This document shows, in pieces, positions 1 through 6,378 of a stretch of 25,549 bases of DNA; position 1 is the first letter of the stretch, and each line of letters begins with the position of its first letter. The notes under the pieces were generated by a model. The model saw only the letters and a list, made by a program, of their open reading frames with translations. It had not been told where the DNA came from and searched no databases. Both the position numbers and the translations under genes were made by a program. Source of the stretch: CAYVFC01 sp964450715 (GTDB taxonomy: Bacteria; Myxococcota_A; Polyangia; Polyangiales; JAFGIB01); NCBI GenBank assembly GCA_964450715.1, contig CAYVFC010000116.1, positions 1 to 25,549 on the forward strand. Direction: 5' to 3'.

Positions 1-492
1 TCGCCGGCGCCCCGGCCCGAATTCCCGCCTCTTGCACGCCTGCCGGAAGCACACCACTTGGCACGGGTCAGAGAAGTATGGGAGCGGGATGTCGAGAAGG
101 GATACGGCGAGGCTCCCCTGCCGGAGGCGCTCTCGCGTAAGTATCCGAACGCCGGCCGGGAATGGGGCTGGCAGTACCTATTCCCGACAGAAAAGTTCAC
201 GGTAGATCCCCACGACTGCAAGGTAAGAAGGTTCCGAATCAGCGCGAAGCCGGTACAGGTAGCAGTCAGGAACGCGGTAAAGGAGGCGGGAATCACCAAG
301 CATGCGGCGGTACACACCTTCAGGCATTGCTTCGCCACCCATCTATTGTTGAACGGCGCGGACATACGAGAGGTGCAGGAGTTGATGGGGCACGAGAGCG
401 TCGAAACGACCATGATCTACCTGCACGTGGTACGGGAGCTGCGGGGACGGGCGCGAAGCCCGTTGGACAGTCTTCGTGAATCGAGCGATTGA
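1..492 (+). CDS. Integron-type tyrosine recombinase (IntI-like), 5'-partial
   Basis: The reading frame is open from base 1 to the TGA at 490-492, so the gene probably begins left of the window. The first in-frame start-like codon (TTG at 58) is unlikely to be real. The product matches the C-terminal half of integron integrases: ALSRKYPNAGREWGWQYLFP-type residues form the extra helix region that separates IntI from ordinary XerC/D, and the domain ends in RSPLDSL, as IntI proteins do. Catalytic residues are visible as HTFRH (His and Arg), the GH of LMGHES, and the nucleophile Tyr in TTMIYLH. The family performs site-specific recombination between attI and attC sites. I saw no attC-like site downstream. 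In classical integrons the array lies upstream of intI, outside this window. The bases before about 58 encode little recognisable integrase, so N-terminal degeneration is possible. Confidence 0.85.
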   Translation, partial: SPAPRPEFPPLARLPEAHHLARVREVWERDVEKGYGEAPLPEALSRKYPNAGREWGWQYLFPTEKFTVDPHDCKVRRFRISAKPVQVAVRNAVKEAGITKHAAVHTFRHCFATHLLLNGADIREVQELMGHESVETTMIYLHVVRELRGRARSPLDSLRESSD

Positions 493-603
493 ATGAGACC
501 GTCGAAGGACGAGAGCATTTATGGGGATGGGATCGGTCATTCGGGGTTTACGATCGTTCGCGTATGAAGGAAGATCGATAAGCGAGGCGAGACCGATACC
601 TGA

Positions 604-1719
604 ATGATGAGCGCTTCCATGCTGCCCCTACCGTTCGGTTGTGGTGTGCCCCGGTTTACGGCGTTGGCCGTGGCTATGGCCGTAGGGGGCGGTGGGTGTG
701 ATGCCGGAAGAGGGGGTGAAGGACGAGCCTCATCAGCGGTTCAAGAGGAAGGAACGGCGAAGAGCGAGCGGGACAAAGAAGCGGTAGGCGAAAGGACGAA
801 CGAAGAGGCGCCGAAAGAGCCGTCCGCGGATGAGGCGGTTTTCGCCGGGGGCGAGGTCACGGCGGGCGAGATTTTGAAGCGAATCGGCGGGGAAGCGAGA
901 CCGGTAGGATTCAGGCCGGTGGGCAACACGTCGATCGTGTTTAAGGTGGGACTAGAAGGGGGGATGGACGCGGCTTTCAAGCCGTCCTGGCGGCGGCGGC
1001 CCTCGGGATACCTGGCGGAGGTCGCGGCCTACCGGGTGGCGCGCCTGCTGGGGCTGGACAACGTGCCGCCGGCCATCACGCGAAGGATCGGTAAAGAGGA
1101 GCTACGCGGCGGGTTGCTAGGGGAGGCGGCGAGCGCATGGGACGACTTCGAAAGGCTGCTTCTGTGGGGGGATGACAGGCAGGTGTTGGGAGCGGCGGTT
1201 TACTGGGTGAAGGGGATGCAGGAGCTCGGGCTGGACAGCCGCGAGGGGATCGAGAGCTGGTCGTCTTGGTTGCGAGTGGACGGAAGCTCAGTAGAGGACG
1301 AGAAACGAACGCTGGCCGCGGACCTGAGCAACATGCTCGCGTTCGATTACTTGATCGGTAACGCGGACCGGTTCAGCGGCGGCAACATGAAAGGAGACGA
1401 GCAGGGTAGACGCCTCTTTATAAGAGACCACGACCTGGCCTTTCCGCGGCGGCTATCGGACCGGGGGCACGAAAGGCTGATCGGCCGGCTGCTGCGGGCC
1501 GAGCGGTTCAGTCGAGGTTTTTTCGGGCGAGTACAGGGCCTCGGTCGTGAAGAAGTGGAAGAGGAGCTGGGCCTGGATCCGGCTTCCGGGCAGTGGAAGA
1601 GGACCATCCTGGACGAGCGGCAGCTCGACGGGTTGTTCGATCGGCGCGAGGCGCTGCTATCGCACATCACCTCGCTCATCGCGCTTCACGGGGAGGAGCG
1701 GGTGCTGGTCTTCCCTTGA
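604..1719 (+). CDS. Probable lipoprotein with FAM20C-like secreted kinase domain
   Basis: This 371-aa protein starts at ATG 604 (a second ATG is adjacent). It has an N-terminal hydrophobic stretch ending at Cys32 in a Gly-rich, non-canonical lipobox, then a charged linker to about residue 85. The rest resembles FAM20C/Golgi-casein-kinase-like folds: AAFKPSW (Lys126, candidate ATP-binding lysine), Glu139 in a YLAEVAAYRVARLLGL helix followed by VPP, FDYLIGNADRF (Asp255, candidate catalytic Asp), and IRDHDLAF (Asp275/277, candidate metal-binding Asp). In this family the NxDR segment and the later D-x-x-x-F segment serve these roles, but I assign the residues from memory and not from an alignment. 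Such enzymes phosphorylate secreted proteins or glycans. A lipoprotein would act in the periplasm or at the cell surface, where the ATP source is unclear. A HipA-like or PI3/4-kinase-like relative is the alternative. The 3' end lies in a tandem 44-bp repeat. Confidence 0.7.
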   Translation: MMSASMLPLPFGCGVPRFTALAVAMAVGGGGCDAGRGGEGRASSAVQEEGTAKSERDKEAVGERTNEEAPKEPSADEAVFAGGEVTAGEILKRIGGEARPVGFRPVGNTSIVFKVGLEGGMDAAFKPSWRRRPSGYLAEVAAYRVARLLGLDNVPPAITRRIGKEELRGGLLGEAASAWDDFERLLLWGDDRQVLGAAVYWVKGMQELGLDSREGIESWSSWLRVDGSSVEDEKRTLAADLSNMLAFDYLIGNADRFSGGNMKGDEQGRRLFIRDHDLAFPRRLSDRGHERLIGRLLRAERFSRGFFGRVQGLGREEVEEELGLDPASGQWKRTILDERQLDGLFDRREALLSHITSLIALHGEERVLVFP

Positions 1720-1784
1720 GCCTGAGGGTCAGCGAAGGGGAGCGGGTGCTGGTCTTCCCTTGAGCCTGAGGGTCAGCGAAGGGG
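1697..1784. repeat. Perfect 44-bp tandem duplication across a stop codon
   Basis: Bases 1697-1740 and 1741-1784 are identical. The unit includes the last codons and TGA of the FAM20C-like gene, so that gene end is duplicated downstream in another frame. Each unit contains an imperfect palindrome (CCCTT, CTGA, TCAG, AAGGG) that could form a hairpin between two convergent genes. Confidence 0.95.
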
Positions 1785-1786
1785 AA

Positions 1787-1810
1787 GGAGATGGAGATGG
1801 AGATGGAGAT
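1787..1810. repeat. GGAGAT hexanucleotide microsatellite, four copies
   Basis: Four uninterrupted GGAGAT units lie between the 44-bp duplication and the stop codon of the convergent cyclic-nucleotide-binding gene. They are non-coding for both neighbours. Confidence 0.95.
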
Positions 1811-1815
1811 GGGGT

Positions 1816-2280
1816 TCAGAACTTGCCCGTGACCGAGAGGAAGGTGACCTTGTCGTCGGCCTCGCGTAGGCGCACGGAAAGGATTCGCACAAAGTTCCAG
1901 AGTATCTCGTAGGCCAGGTCCTTCTGTAGAAAGAGAAGGTCCTCCATGGCCTCGCGCGAGATTTCGAGCAGGCGGCAGCTCTCGTGCACCAGGGCGTCGG
2001 CGCTGCGCGGGAAATCATCGATCAAGGACATCTCGCCGAAAGCCTCGCCCGGGCCGAGTACCGCCAGGGCCTCTTCGCCCATGCCCGGGACCGTGCGGGA
2101 GATACGGACCTTGCCCTCGATAATGAGGTACAGCTTGTCGCCCGGATCGCCCTCGTGGAAGATGTATTCGCCGAGCTTCTGCCGTTTTTCCGTGGCGATG
2201 GCAGCGACTTGGTCGATGCCGTCCGGCGCCAGGCCCTTGAATAAGTTCACCGTTCCCAGCGCTTCGCGGATGCTGTCCAT
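1816..2280 (-). CDS. Stand-alone cyclic nucleotide-binding domain protein
   Basis: ATG at 2280 gives 154 aa; the TTG one codon upstream is less likely. The protein is a single CNB/Crp-type jelly-roll domain: a helical start (SIREALGTVNLFKGL), EYIFHEGDPGDKLYLIIEGKVRIS in the beta core, and the phosphate-binding cassette FGEMSLIDDFPRSADALV with Glu and Arg in the usual positions. A C-terminal helix (about 115-145) follows. There is no helix-turn-helix, so it is not a DNA-binding Crp/Fnr regulator. Family knowledge suggests it binds cAMP or cGMP and acts through a partner protein, but no partner is adjacent. It converges on the FAM20C-like gene across a repeat-rich gap. Confidence 0.88.
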   Translation of the reverse strand: MDSIREALGTVNLFKGLAPDGIDQVAAIATEKRQKLGEYIFHEGDPGDKLYLIIEGKVRISRTVPGMGEEALAVLGPGEAFGEMSLIDDFPRSADALVHESCRLLEISREAMEDLLFLQKDLAYEILWNFVRILSVRLREADDKVTFLSVTGKF

Positions 2281-2351
2281 CAATTACGAACGCTATCAAG
2301 TTCGGTCCGCGTTTGGCAAATACGCGATCTGACTGAAAGGGATGTTGTCGG

Positions 2352-2380
2352 GGAGATTTCTCCCTTCGGTCGAAATGACA
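2352..2380. repeat. Half-copy of a dispersed palindromic repeat
   Basis: These 29 bases match 8885-8913 at 25 of 29 positions. The core GGAGATTTCTCCCT followed by a GGTC segment and TGACA is of the kind seen in intergenic palindromic repeats whose translations give spurious REK/STEGRNL peptides. Confidence 0.75.
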
Positions 2381-2440
2381 AGCGGGGTGATCGAGGTGAC
2401 AGGCGGGGTGGTCGGGGTTCTGGCAGGGTGGTCGAGGTAA
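2376..2440. repeat. Three degenerate ~21-bp tandem units
   Basis: Three imperfect copies of a unit like GACAGGCGGGGTGGTCGAGG follow one another directly after the palindromic half-copy. The last copy merges into the left arm of the long hairpin at 2430. Confidence 0.6.
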
Positions 2441-2478
2441 CAACAGCGAGGCTTTGCCTCGCTGTTGTTACCTCGACC
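2430..2478. repeat. Perfect 23-bp inverted repeat with TTT loop
   Basis: Bases 2430-2452 are the exact reverse complement of 2456-2478, separated only by TTT. No T-tract follows on either strand, so this does not look like a simple terminator. A cruciform-forming or mobile-repeat origin is as likely. Confidence 0.95.
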
Positions 2479-2733
2479 GCAAGGCGAGATATCCGCCAGG
2501 CACACCGTGCCGCAAGAGCCGCTTCGATCTCGATGGAAGGCGGTCGGGTTCGTTCCAACCGAAAGGCAGCAGACCAGATACTCCGGATGATGAGAAGGTG
2601 TCCGTAGAATTCACGTACTCCGGATGGTGAGGGGGGGGTCCAAAATCATGAACATTTTATGGATATTTCCTTTATTTTCGCCTTTACCCTAATTTTTCCT
2701 ACATTGTATGCAATTGTTGTCCATGGGGCGCGC

Positions 2734-2762
2734 TTGACATACGAAAACACACAAGCCAGACT
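2734..2762 (+). promoter_or_regulatory. Possible sigma-70 promoter of the LuxR-type gene
   Basis: A perfect -35 TTGACA lies at 2734-2739. At 17 bp spacing the -10 would be CAGACT, which is poor. This would leave a leader of about 140 bases before the GTG start. Only the -35 is strong. Confidence 0.3.
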
Positions 2763-2816
2763 GCGAATATGTACGCTTTCTGCATAACCTTTTTCGAACA
2801 CTTGTCGCGTAAGGAG

Positions 2817-2850
2817 AAGTTGTAAGCCGCTGGAAGTTGTTTGGAGTTGT
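2817..2850 (+). promoter_or_regulatory. Possible operator: repeated AAGTTGT motifs
   Basis: AAGTTGT occurs at 2817-2823 and 2834-2840, and GAGTTGT at 2844-2850, ahead of a LuxR-type regulator gene. The order suggests a protein-binding array, possibly autoregulatory, but nothing else supports it. Confidence 0.25.
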
Positions 2851-2907
2851 TGTGACCGTTTCTGGACCAAGGTCCACGAAACCCAAAGCTATTCGAGAGG
2901 TAAGCCC

Positions 2908-3564
2908 GTGATCGCGTCCGACTTCATGCAAGTAGCCGAAGGTCTCATCCGTCTGGATCCCATCCGGACCTATCCCGAACGAGGGGCAAGGTTGGTGGCC
3001 AGCCTGATAAATGCACAGGGGTATCGACTGGTGTACCAGACCGAGGATAGGAAAAAGAAGTACGACAGCACCCCTCCGCCGCCCCCAGATGTGAACATGG
3101 TTTCCTTTCCCCTGCGGCACGGCCGCCGGGTACTGGGCACCATCGAGTTCTATCTGCCCGAGGGCAACGGCAAGCTGGAGGGCTATGACCTCCGGCTGGC
3201 CCGCTGGGGCGCCCGTACGCTGGCCTACGGGCTGTCGTACGCTAACCGGCTGGCGCGGCCCGAGGAGGGGCGGCGCATGGCCCCGGAGGTGCGCAACCGG
3301 TTGGAACACTCGCCGTTGACGCAACGGGAGAAGCAGGTAGTGTCCCTGCTGGTGGCAGGCGCCTCCACCCGGAGCATCGCCGAAAAGTCCAACCTGACGG
3401 TGGCCACGGTTCATACCTATCTGAAGCGCATCTACTCCAAGCTTGGGGTACACTCCCGGGTGGAGCTGGTGGCTCGCATGGCCGGAACCGAAGGCAGCTC
3501 GCCCGGGCCGATGTTCGCCTTTGGCGGGGAGCAGCCGGAGCAAAGCGCGGCCGAGCCCAACTGA
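2908..3564 (+). CDS. LuxR-family transcriptional regulator
   Basis: GTG at 2908 is preceded by GAGAGG at a 7-base spacing. The 218-aa product has an N-terminal region (about 20-115) that could be a GAF-like sensor fold but which I cannot assign firmly. A clear LuxR/GerE helix-turn-helix follows at about 134-192: SPLTQREKQVVSLLVAGAST, IAEKSNLTVATVHTYLKRIY, SKLGVHSRVELVAR. There is no receiver domain with phosphorylatable Asp and no obvious autoinducer-binding signature. A Pro run (PPPPPP near 55-60) interrupts the N-terminal region. The tail after 195 is low-complexity. It lies 18 bp upstream of moaC on the same strand, so the two may be cotranscribed. Confidence 0.85.
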   Translation: MIASDFMQVAEGLIRLDPIRTYPERGARLVASLINAQGYRLVYQTEDRKKKYDSTPPPPPDVNMVSFPLRHGRRVLGTIEFYLPEGNGKLEGYDLRLARWGARTLAYGLSYANRLARPEEGRRMAPEVRNRLEHSPLTQREKQVVSLLVAGASTRSIAEKSNLTVATVHTYLKRIYSKLGVHSRVELVARMAGTEGSSPGPMFAFGGEQPEQSAAEPN

Positions 3565-3582
3565 CCCGCTCCCCCGGGTTGA

Positions 3583-4074
3583 ATGGCCACTAAGAAATCC
3601 CTCTCCCACCTGGACCGGCGCGGCCAGGCGCGCATGGTCGATGTCGGCAGCAAGCGAGTAAGCGAGCGCGAGGCGGTCGCGGGCGGGCTGGTTCGGATGC
3701 AGCCCGCGACCATGCAGCTGCTGCTCTCGGGTAGCGCTGGCAAGGGGGACGTGCTGGCCGTGGCCCGGGTGGCAGGCATCCAGGCGGCCAAGCGCACGCC
3801 CGAACTCATCCCGCTATGTCACGGCATCGCGCTCACCAGCTGCCAGGTGGAGTTCCAGCCGGACGCGGACGGCGAGCGGCTCTGGATTCGAGCACGGGCC
3901 AGGGCGACCGACCGCACGGGCGCCGAGATGGAGGCGCTGACCGCGGTGAGCGTGGCCGCGCTCACGGTCTACGACATGTTGAAGGCCGTGGACCGGGCCA
4001 TGGTCATCGAACAGGTGGCGCTGCTCGAGAAGCGCGGGGGGAAAAGCGGGCGATTCAAGCGAAGGGACGCCTGA
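3583..4074 (+). CDS. moaC: Cyclic pyranopterin monophosphate synthase MoaC
   Basis: The 163-aa product has the normal MoaC length. Signature segments are in order: MVDVGSK (18-24), KRTPELIPLCHGI (70-82, containing the conserved Lys and His), GAEMEALTAVSVAALTVYDM (113-132), and GGKSGRFKR near the end. The enzyme converts the MoaA product to cyclic pyranopterin monophosphate in molybdenum cofactor synthesis, in the cytoplasm. No other moa or mog gene is in the window, so it is separated from its pathway. It follows the LuxR-type gene by 18 bp and converges on the methyltransferase gene. Confidence 0.96.
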   Translation: MATKKSLSHLDRRGQARMVDVGSKRVSEREAVAGGLVRMQPATMQLLLSGSAGKGDVLAVARVAGIQAAKRTPELIPLCHGIALTSCQVEFQPDADGERLWIRARARATDRTGAEMEALTAVSVAALTVYDMLKAVDRAMVIEQVALLEKRGGKSGRFKRRDA

Positions 4075-4123
4075 GCGGTTACCCCGGCCCGGCGGGGAGA
4101 GGCTGTCGGGCCACGGCGATCAA

Positions 4124-4576
4124 TTAGGGGAAGGCGGTGCGGACGCGGACCTCGCCAAAAGCGGCGGCGACGATCTTGACGGCCCCGGCGGGCTCTGGCA
4201 GGTGCTCCAGTACCTCCAGGCAGAGCACCAGGTCGGCGTGGGTCTGATCCTGGGGCGGCCGGAGCTGCAACAGGTCGGCCTGGCGAAAGGTCTTATCGGG
4301 GTATCTGCGGACGGCAATGGCGACCGCTTCCGGGTCGATGTCGTAGCCCACGTAGTCGATCTCGAGGTCGAGGCGGTCCAGCTCGGCCGTGATACGGCCC
4401 TCTCCGCAGCCGATCTCGACGATACGGCCGGGTCGTATCTCGTCCACCTCGGCGAGTACCCGGTCGAGGAATCTGGCACTGAGCAGGCGTGTCAGCGGAT
4501 TTCGGGTGCCGTACTTGCGGGAGTGAAAGCTGGGCGGCCGGTCGGAGGGGGTGGGGGTGGGGGTGCCGGACGACAT
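4124..4576 (-). CDS. SAM-dependent methyltransferase, C-terminally short
   Basis: ATG at 4576 gives 150 aa. A longer in-frame start at 4672 would lie inside the MITE-like element and is rejected. Class I methyltransferase motifs are present: IVEIGCGEGRITAEL (motif I, SAM binding), VGYDIDPEAV (acidic loop), FRQADLLQL, and DLVLCLEVLEHLPEP (motif IV region). Relatives I know of with the RNPLTRLLSARFLDRV start usually continue with a VVxSVPREP segment and some 70-90 further residues. Here the frame stops after VRVRTAFP, leaving under 50 bp before moaC. I infer a truncation, perhaps from an old rearrangement. Substrate unknown; the glycosyltransferase neighbour suggests a glycan or lipid. Confidence 0.7.
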   Translation of the reverse strand: MSSGTPTPTPSDRPPSFHSRKYGTRNPLTRLLSARFLDRVLAEVDEIRPGRIVEIGCGEGRITAELDRLDLEIDYVGYDIDPEAVAIAVRRYPDKTFRQADLLQLRPPQDQTHADLVLCLEVLEHLPEPAGAVKIVAAAFGEVRVRTAFP

Positions 4577-4583
4577 TCTCACT

Positions 4584-4725
4584 CTAGTGCCACGACCAGT
4601 AGATTTTGAGCGGATACCGGCGAGGATTCGGCGCCGCGGGCAAGGAGCGACGAGGAGGAGCGACGCCGCCATTCGGCGCCGAAGACCGCCGCAAACCGGT
4701 CAAAATCTACTGGTCGCGGCACTAG
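4584..4725. mobile_element. 142-bp MITE-like element with 30-bp terminal inverted repeats
   Basis: Bases 4584-4613 and 4696-4725 are inverted repeats matching at 28 of 30 positions (ends CTAGTGCC, inner part CCAGTAGATTTTGA). The ends read C-TA-G on both sides, consistent with TA-targeting IS630/Tc1-mariner-type MITEs, where TA is duplicated. The interior repeats TTCGGCGCCG and could also fold. No transposase is encoded. It sits exactly between two minus-strand genes. Confidence 0.8.
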
Positions 4726-5762
4726 TCGGGCGTGCGGGTTACCGCTGGGCTCCGGTGGGTCGGCTGCTCTTCTGACGGTGGTGAAGGCGTCCGCGGCGAA
4801 TGCAAGGTCCGTGCGACCGCTCCCTTTATCTCGCGGACGGAAAAGATCTCCCTGGGGCTGATGGTGGTGCGCACCAGCAGCTCGGCCACCAGGCCGATGG
4901 CGAAGAACTGGATGGCGCCGATGGTGCACAGTACGCCCAGGGTGAGAAGCGGGCGGGTGCCGATGGGCTCCTTCATGAACCAGAGCGCGGTCAGATAAGC
5001 GAGAGCGCCCAGGCCCACGGCAGCCAGGCTGAAGCCGGGTACCACGAAGAAGTGCAGGGGGCGGGTGCGGAAGCGGGTGAGCAGCAGCACGGTGAACACG
5101 TCGAGGAACCCCTCGAAGAAACGCTCGAGCCCGAACTTGCTCTTGCCGTGCAGGCGCGGCCGGTGCTCGACCACCAGCTCCTCGATCTTGAAGCCGCGCT
5201 CCCGGGCCAGCACGGGCAGGAAGCGGTGCTGGCGCCCGTAGACGTTGATCTCCCGGATGCACTCGATGTCGTACGCCTTGAAGCCGCTGTTGAAATCGTG
5301 AAGCGGTATGCCGGTCAGCTGCCGGATGACGGCGTTGAAGAAGAGCGAGGGCAGCCGCTTGCCCAGAGGGTCGTGCCGCTTCTTCTTCCAGCCCGAGACC
5401 AGGTCGGTGCCCGCGTCGATGCGCGCGAGCATCTGGGGGATCATCTTCGGGTCGTCCTGCAGGTCCGCGTCCAGCGTCAGCACGGTGCGGCCGCGCACCC
5501 GCTGGAACCCGGCGGCCAGGGCGGCGGACTTGCCGAAATTGCGCCGCAGGCGGATGACGGTAACGCGCGGGTCGCTCTCGGCCAGCGCGTCCAAGATGGC
5601 GGGCGAGCCGTCGCTGCTGCCGTCGTCGATAAAGATTAACTCGAAGGTACGACTCGTACCCTCGCAGGTCTGGACGATTTCGCCGTAAAGGTTCTGCAGC
5701 GACCCTTCCTCGTTATAGACCGGTACGACAACCGAGAGCCCGCACCGTTCCAGCTCATCCAC
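4722..5762 (-). CDS. Family 2 glycosyltransferase, DPM1/polyprenyl-phosphate type
   Basis: The 346-aa protein begins LSVVVPVYNEEGSL and has the GT2 signatures FIDDGSSDGS (46-48 nucleotide-binding Asp pair), DADLQDDP (98-105, metal-binding DxD region), and a RPRLHGKSKF loop near 200-209 seen in dolichyl/polyprenyl-phosphate glycosyltransferases. Two transmembrane segments follow at about 236-262 and 270-298. The family moves a sugar from a nucleotide donor to polyprenyl phosphate at the inner membrane. The C-terminal 30 residues are Pro/Thr/Ser-rich. Its TAG stop (4722-4724) is supplied by the terminal repeat of the MITE-like element, so the original C-terminus may have been different. Confidence 0.93.
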   Translation of the reverse strand: MDELERCGLSVVVPVYNEEGSLQNLYGEIVQTCEGTSRTFELIFIDDGSSDGSPAILDALAESDPRVTVIRLRRNFGKSAALAAGFQRVRGRTVLTLDADLQDDPKMIPQMLARIDAGTDLVSGWKKKRHDPLGKRLPSLFFNAVIRQLTGIPLHDFNSGFKAYDIECIREINVYGRQHRFLPVLARERGFKIEELVVEHRPRLHGKSKFGLERFFEGFLDVFTVLLLTRFRTRPLHFFVVPGFSLAAVGLGALAYLTALWFMKEPIGTRPLLTLGVLCTIGAIQFFAIGLVAELLVRTTISPREIFSVREIKGAVARTLHSPRTPSPPSEEQPTHRSPAVTRTPD

Positions 5763-5789
5763 GGTCGTCGTCTCCCCCGAACCGGAGCC

Positions 5790-6365
5790 TCACCATTTTA
5801 CCTCCCAACGGTATCGGTCGGCGCGCTCCGTCGATGGGTCGTTGAGCACCTCGCGGACCTCGCAATGGTCGGCCCCGAGCAGGCCGAAGGCGGTCTCGAG
5901 CCAGGCCGAGACGGCGTGCGAGAACCATCGTACCTCGCGAAATCGCTCGAGCTCGATAATCGCCTGGTTCCGGTCCGGCAAGATCTGCACGGTGGGCGAA
6001 GAGGGGCCCCGCACGTACTTCGACCACATCTTGGGAAAATTCTTGGCCAGCGCCTTGGGGGTCAGGAACTTAACCAGGAGCTTCATCACGGTATTGAGGT
6101 TGTCCGTGGCGACGAAGATGACGAACTGTTTGAGAAACTCGATCCCATTCTCCGTATCGTCGCCGGCTTCCCGGACGACTCCGGCAAACATCGCGTCGAA
6201 CCAGCTGATGGGATACCAGCGCTCCACGCTCAGCCTCGGCAGCTCTTCCCGGAATTCGGCGGGCATTTCGCTCTCGAATGCACGCCGCCCGTCTTCGCCC
6301 AGGCACTGCTCTACCCATCTCAATCCGGATAGCAAGGCGAATCCCTTGATCTCGTGCTCGCTCAT
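5790..6365 (-). CDS. DUF2378-like (TIGR02265, myxobacterial) protein
   Basis: This 191-aa cytoplasmic protein has no signal peptide or membrane segment. Its layout, KGFALLSGLRWVEQCLG at the start, RLSVERWYPISWFDAMF in the middle, a helical KFLTPKALAKNFPKMWSKYV stretch and a final beta-rich half, resembles the DUF2378/TIGR02265 family that is multiplied in myxobacteria and whose function is unknown. I assign it from memory of the pattern only. It lies 13 bp after the STAS gene and 27 bp before the glycosyltransferase gene, so all three are probably cotranscribed. A regulatory partner of the STAS protein is an inference from position. Confidence 0.6.
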   Translation of the reverse strand: MSEHEIKGFALLSGLRWVEQCLGEDGRRAFESEMPAEFREELPRLSVERWYPISWFDAMFAGVVREAGDDTENGIEFLKQFVIFVATDNLNTVMKLLVKFLTPKALAKNFPKMWSKYVRGPSSPTVQILPDRNQAIIELERFREVRWFSHAVSAWLETAFGLLGADHCEVREVLNDPSTERADRYRWEVKW

Positions 6366-6378
6366 CGCCCTCTCACCT

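Larger units (their letters stand above)
2481..2907. other. Gene-free region, AT-rich in its second half
   Basis: No convincing gene was found. It contains a 16-bp direct repeat (TACTCCGGATGATGAG at 2579-2594 and one mismatch at 2616-2631), a run of eight G at 2631-2638, then a clear drop in GC from about 2640 to 2890. The AT-rich part leads into the LuxR-type gene and probably holds its promoter. A 74-aa minus-strand frame here (2646-2870) has no family resemblance. Confidence 0.7.

Noticed and set aside
492..603. attC or attI site next to the integrase
   Set aside because: I looked for GTTRRRY/RYYYAAC core pairs and a hairpin and saw none.
2376..2478. Possible CRISPR-like repeat array
   Set aside because: Units are contiguous and degenerate with no spacers of constant length, and no cas gene is present.
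2646..2870. 74-aa minus-strand frame in the AT-rich region
   Set aside because: It has no family resemblance and no ribosome binding site, and the region is better explained as a promoter.
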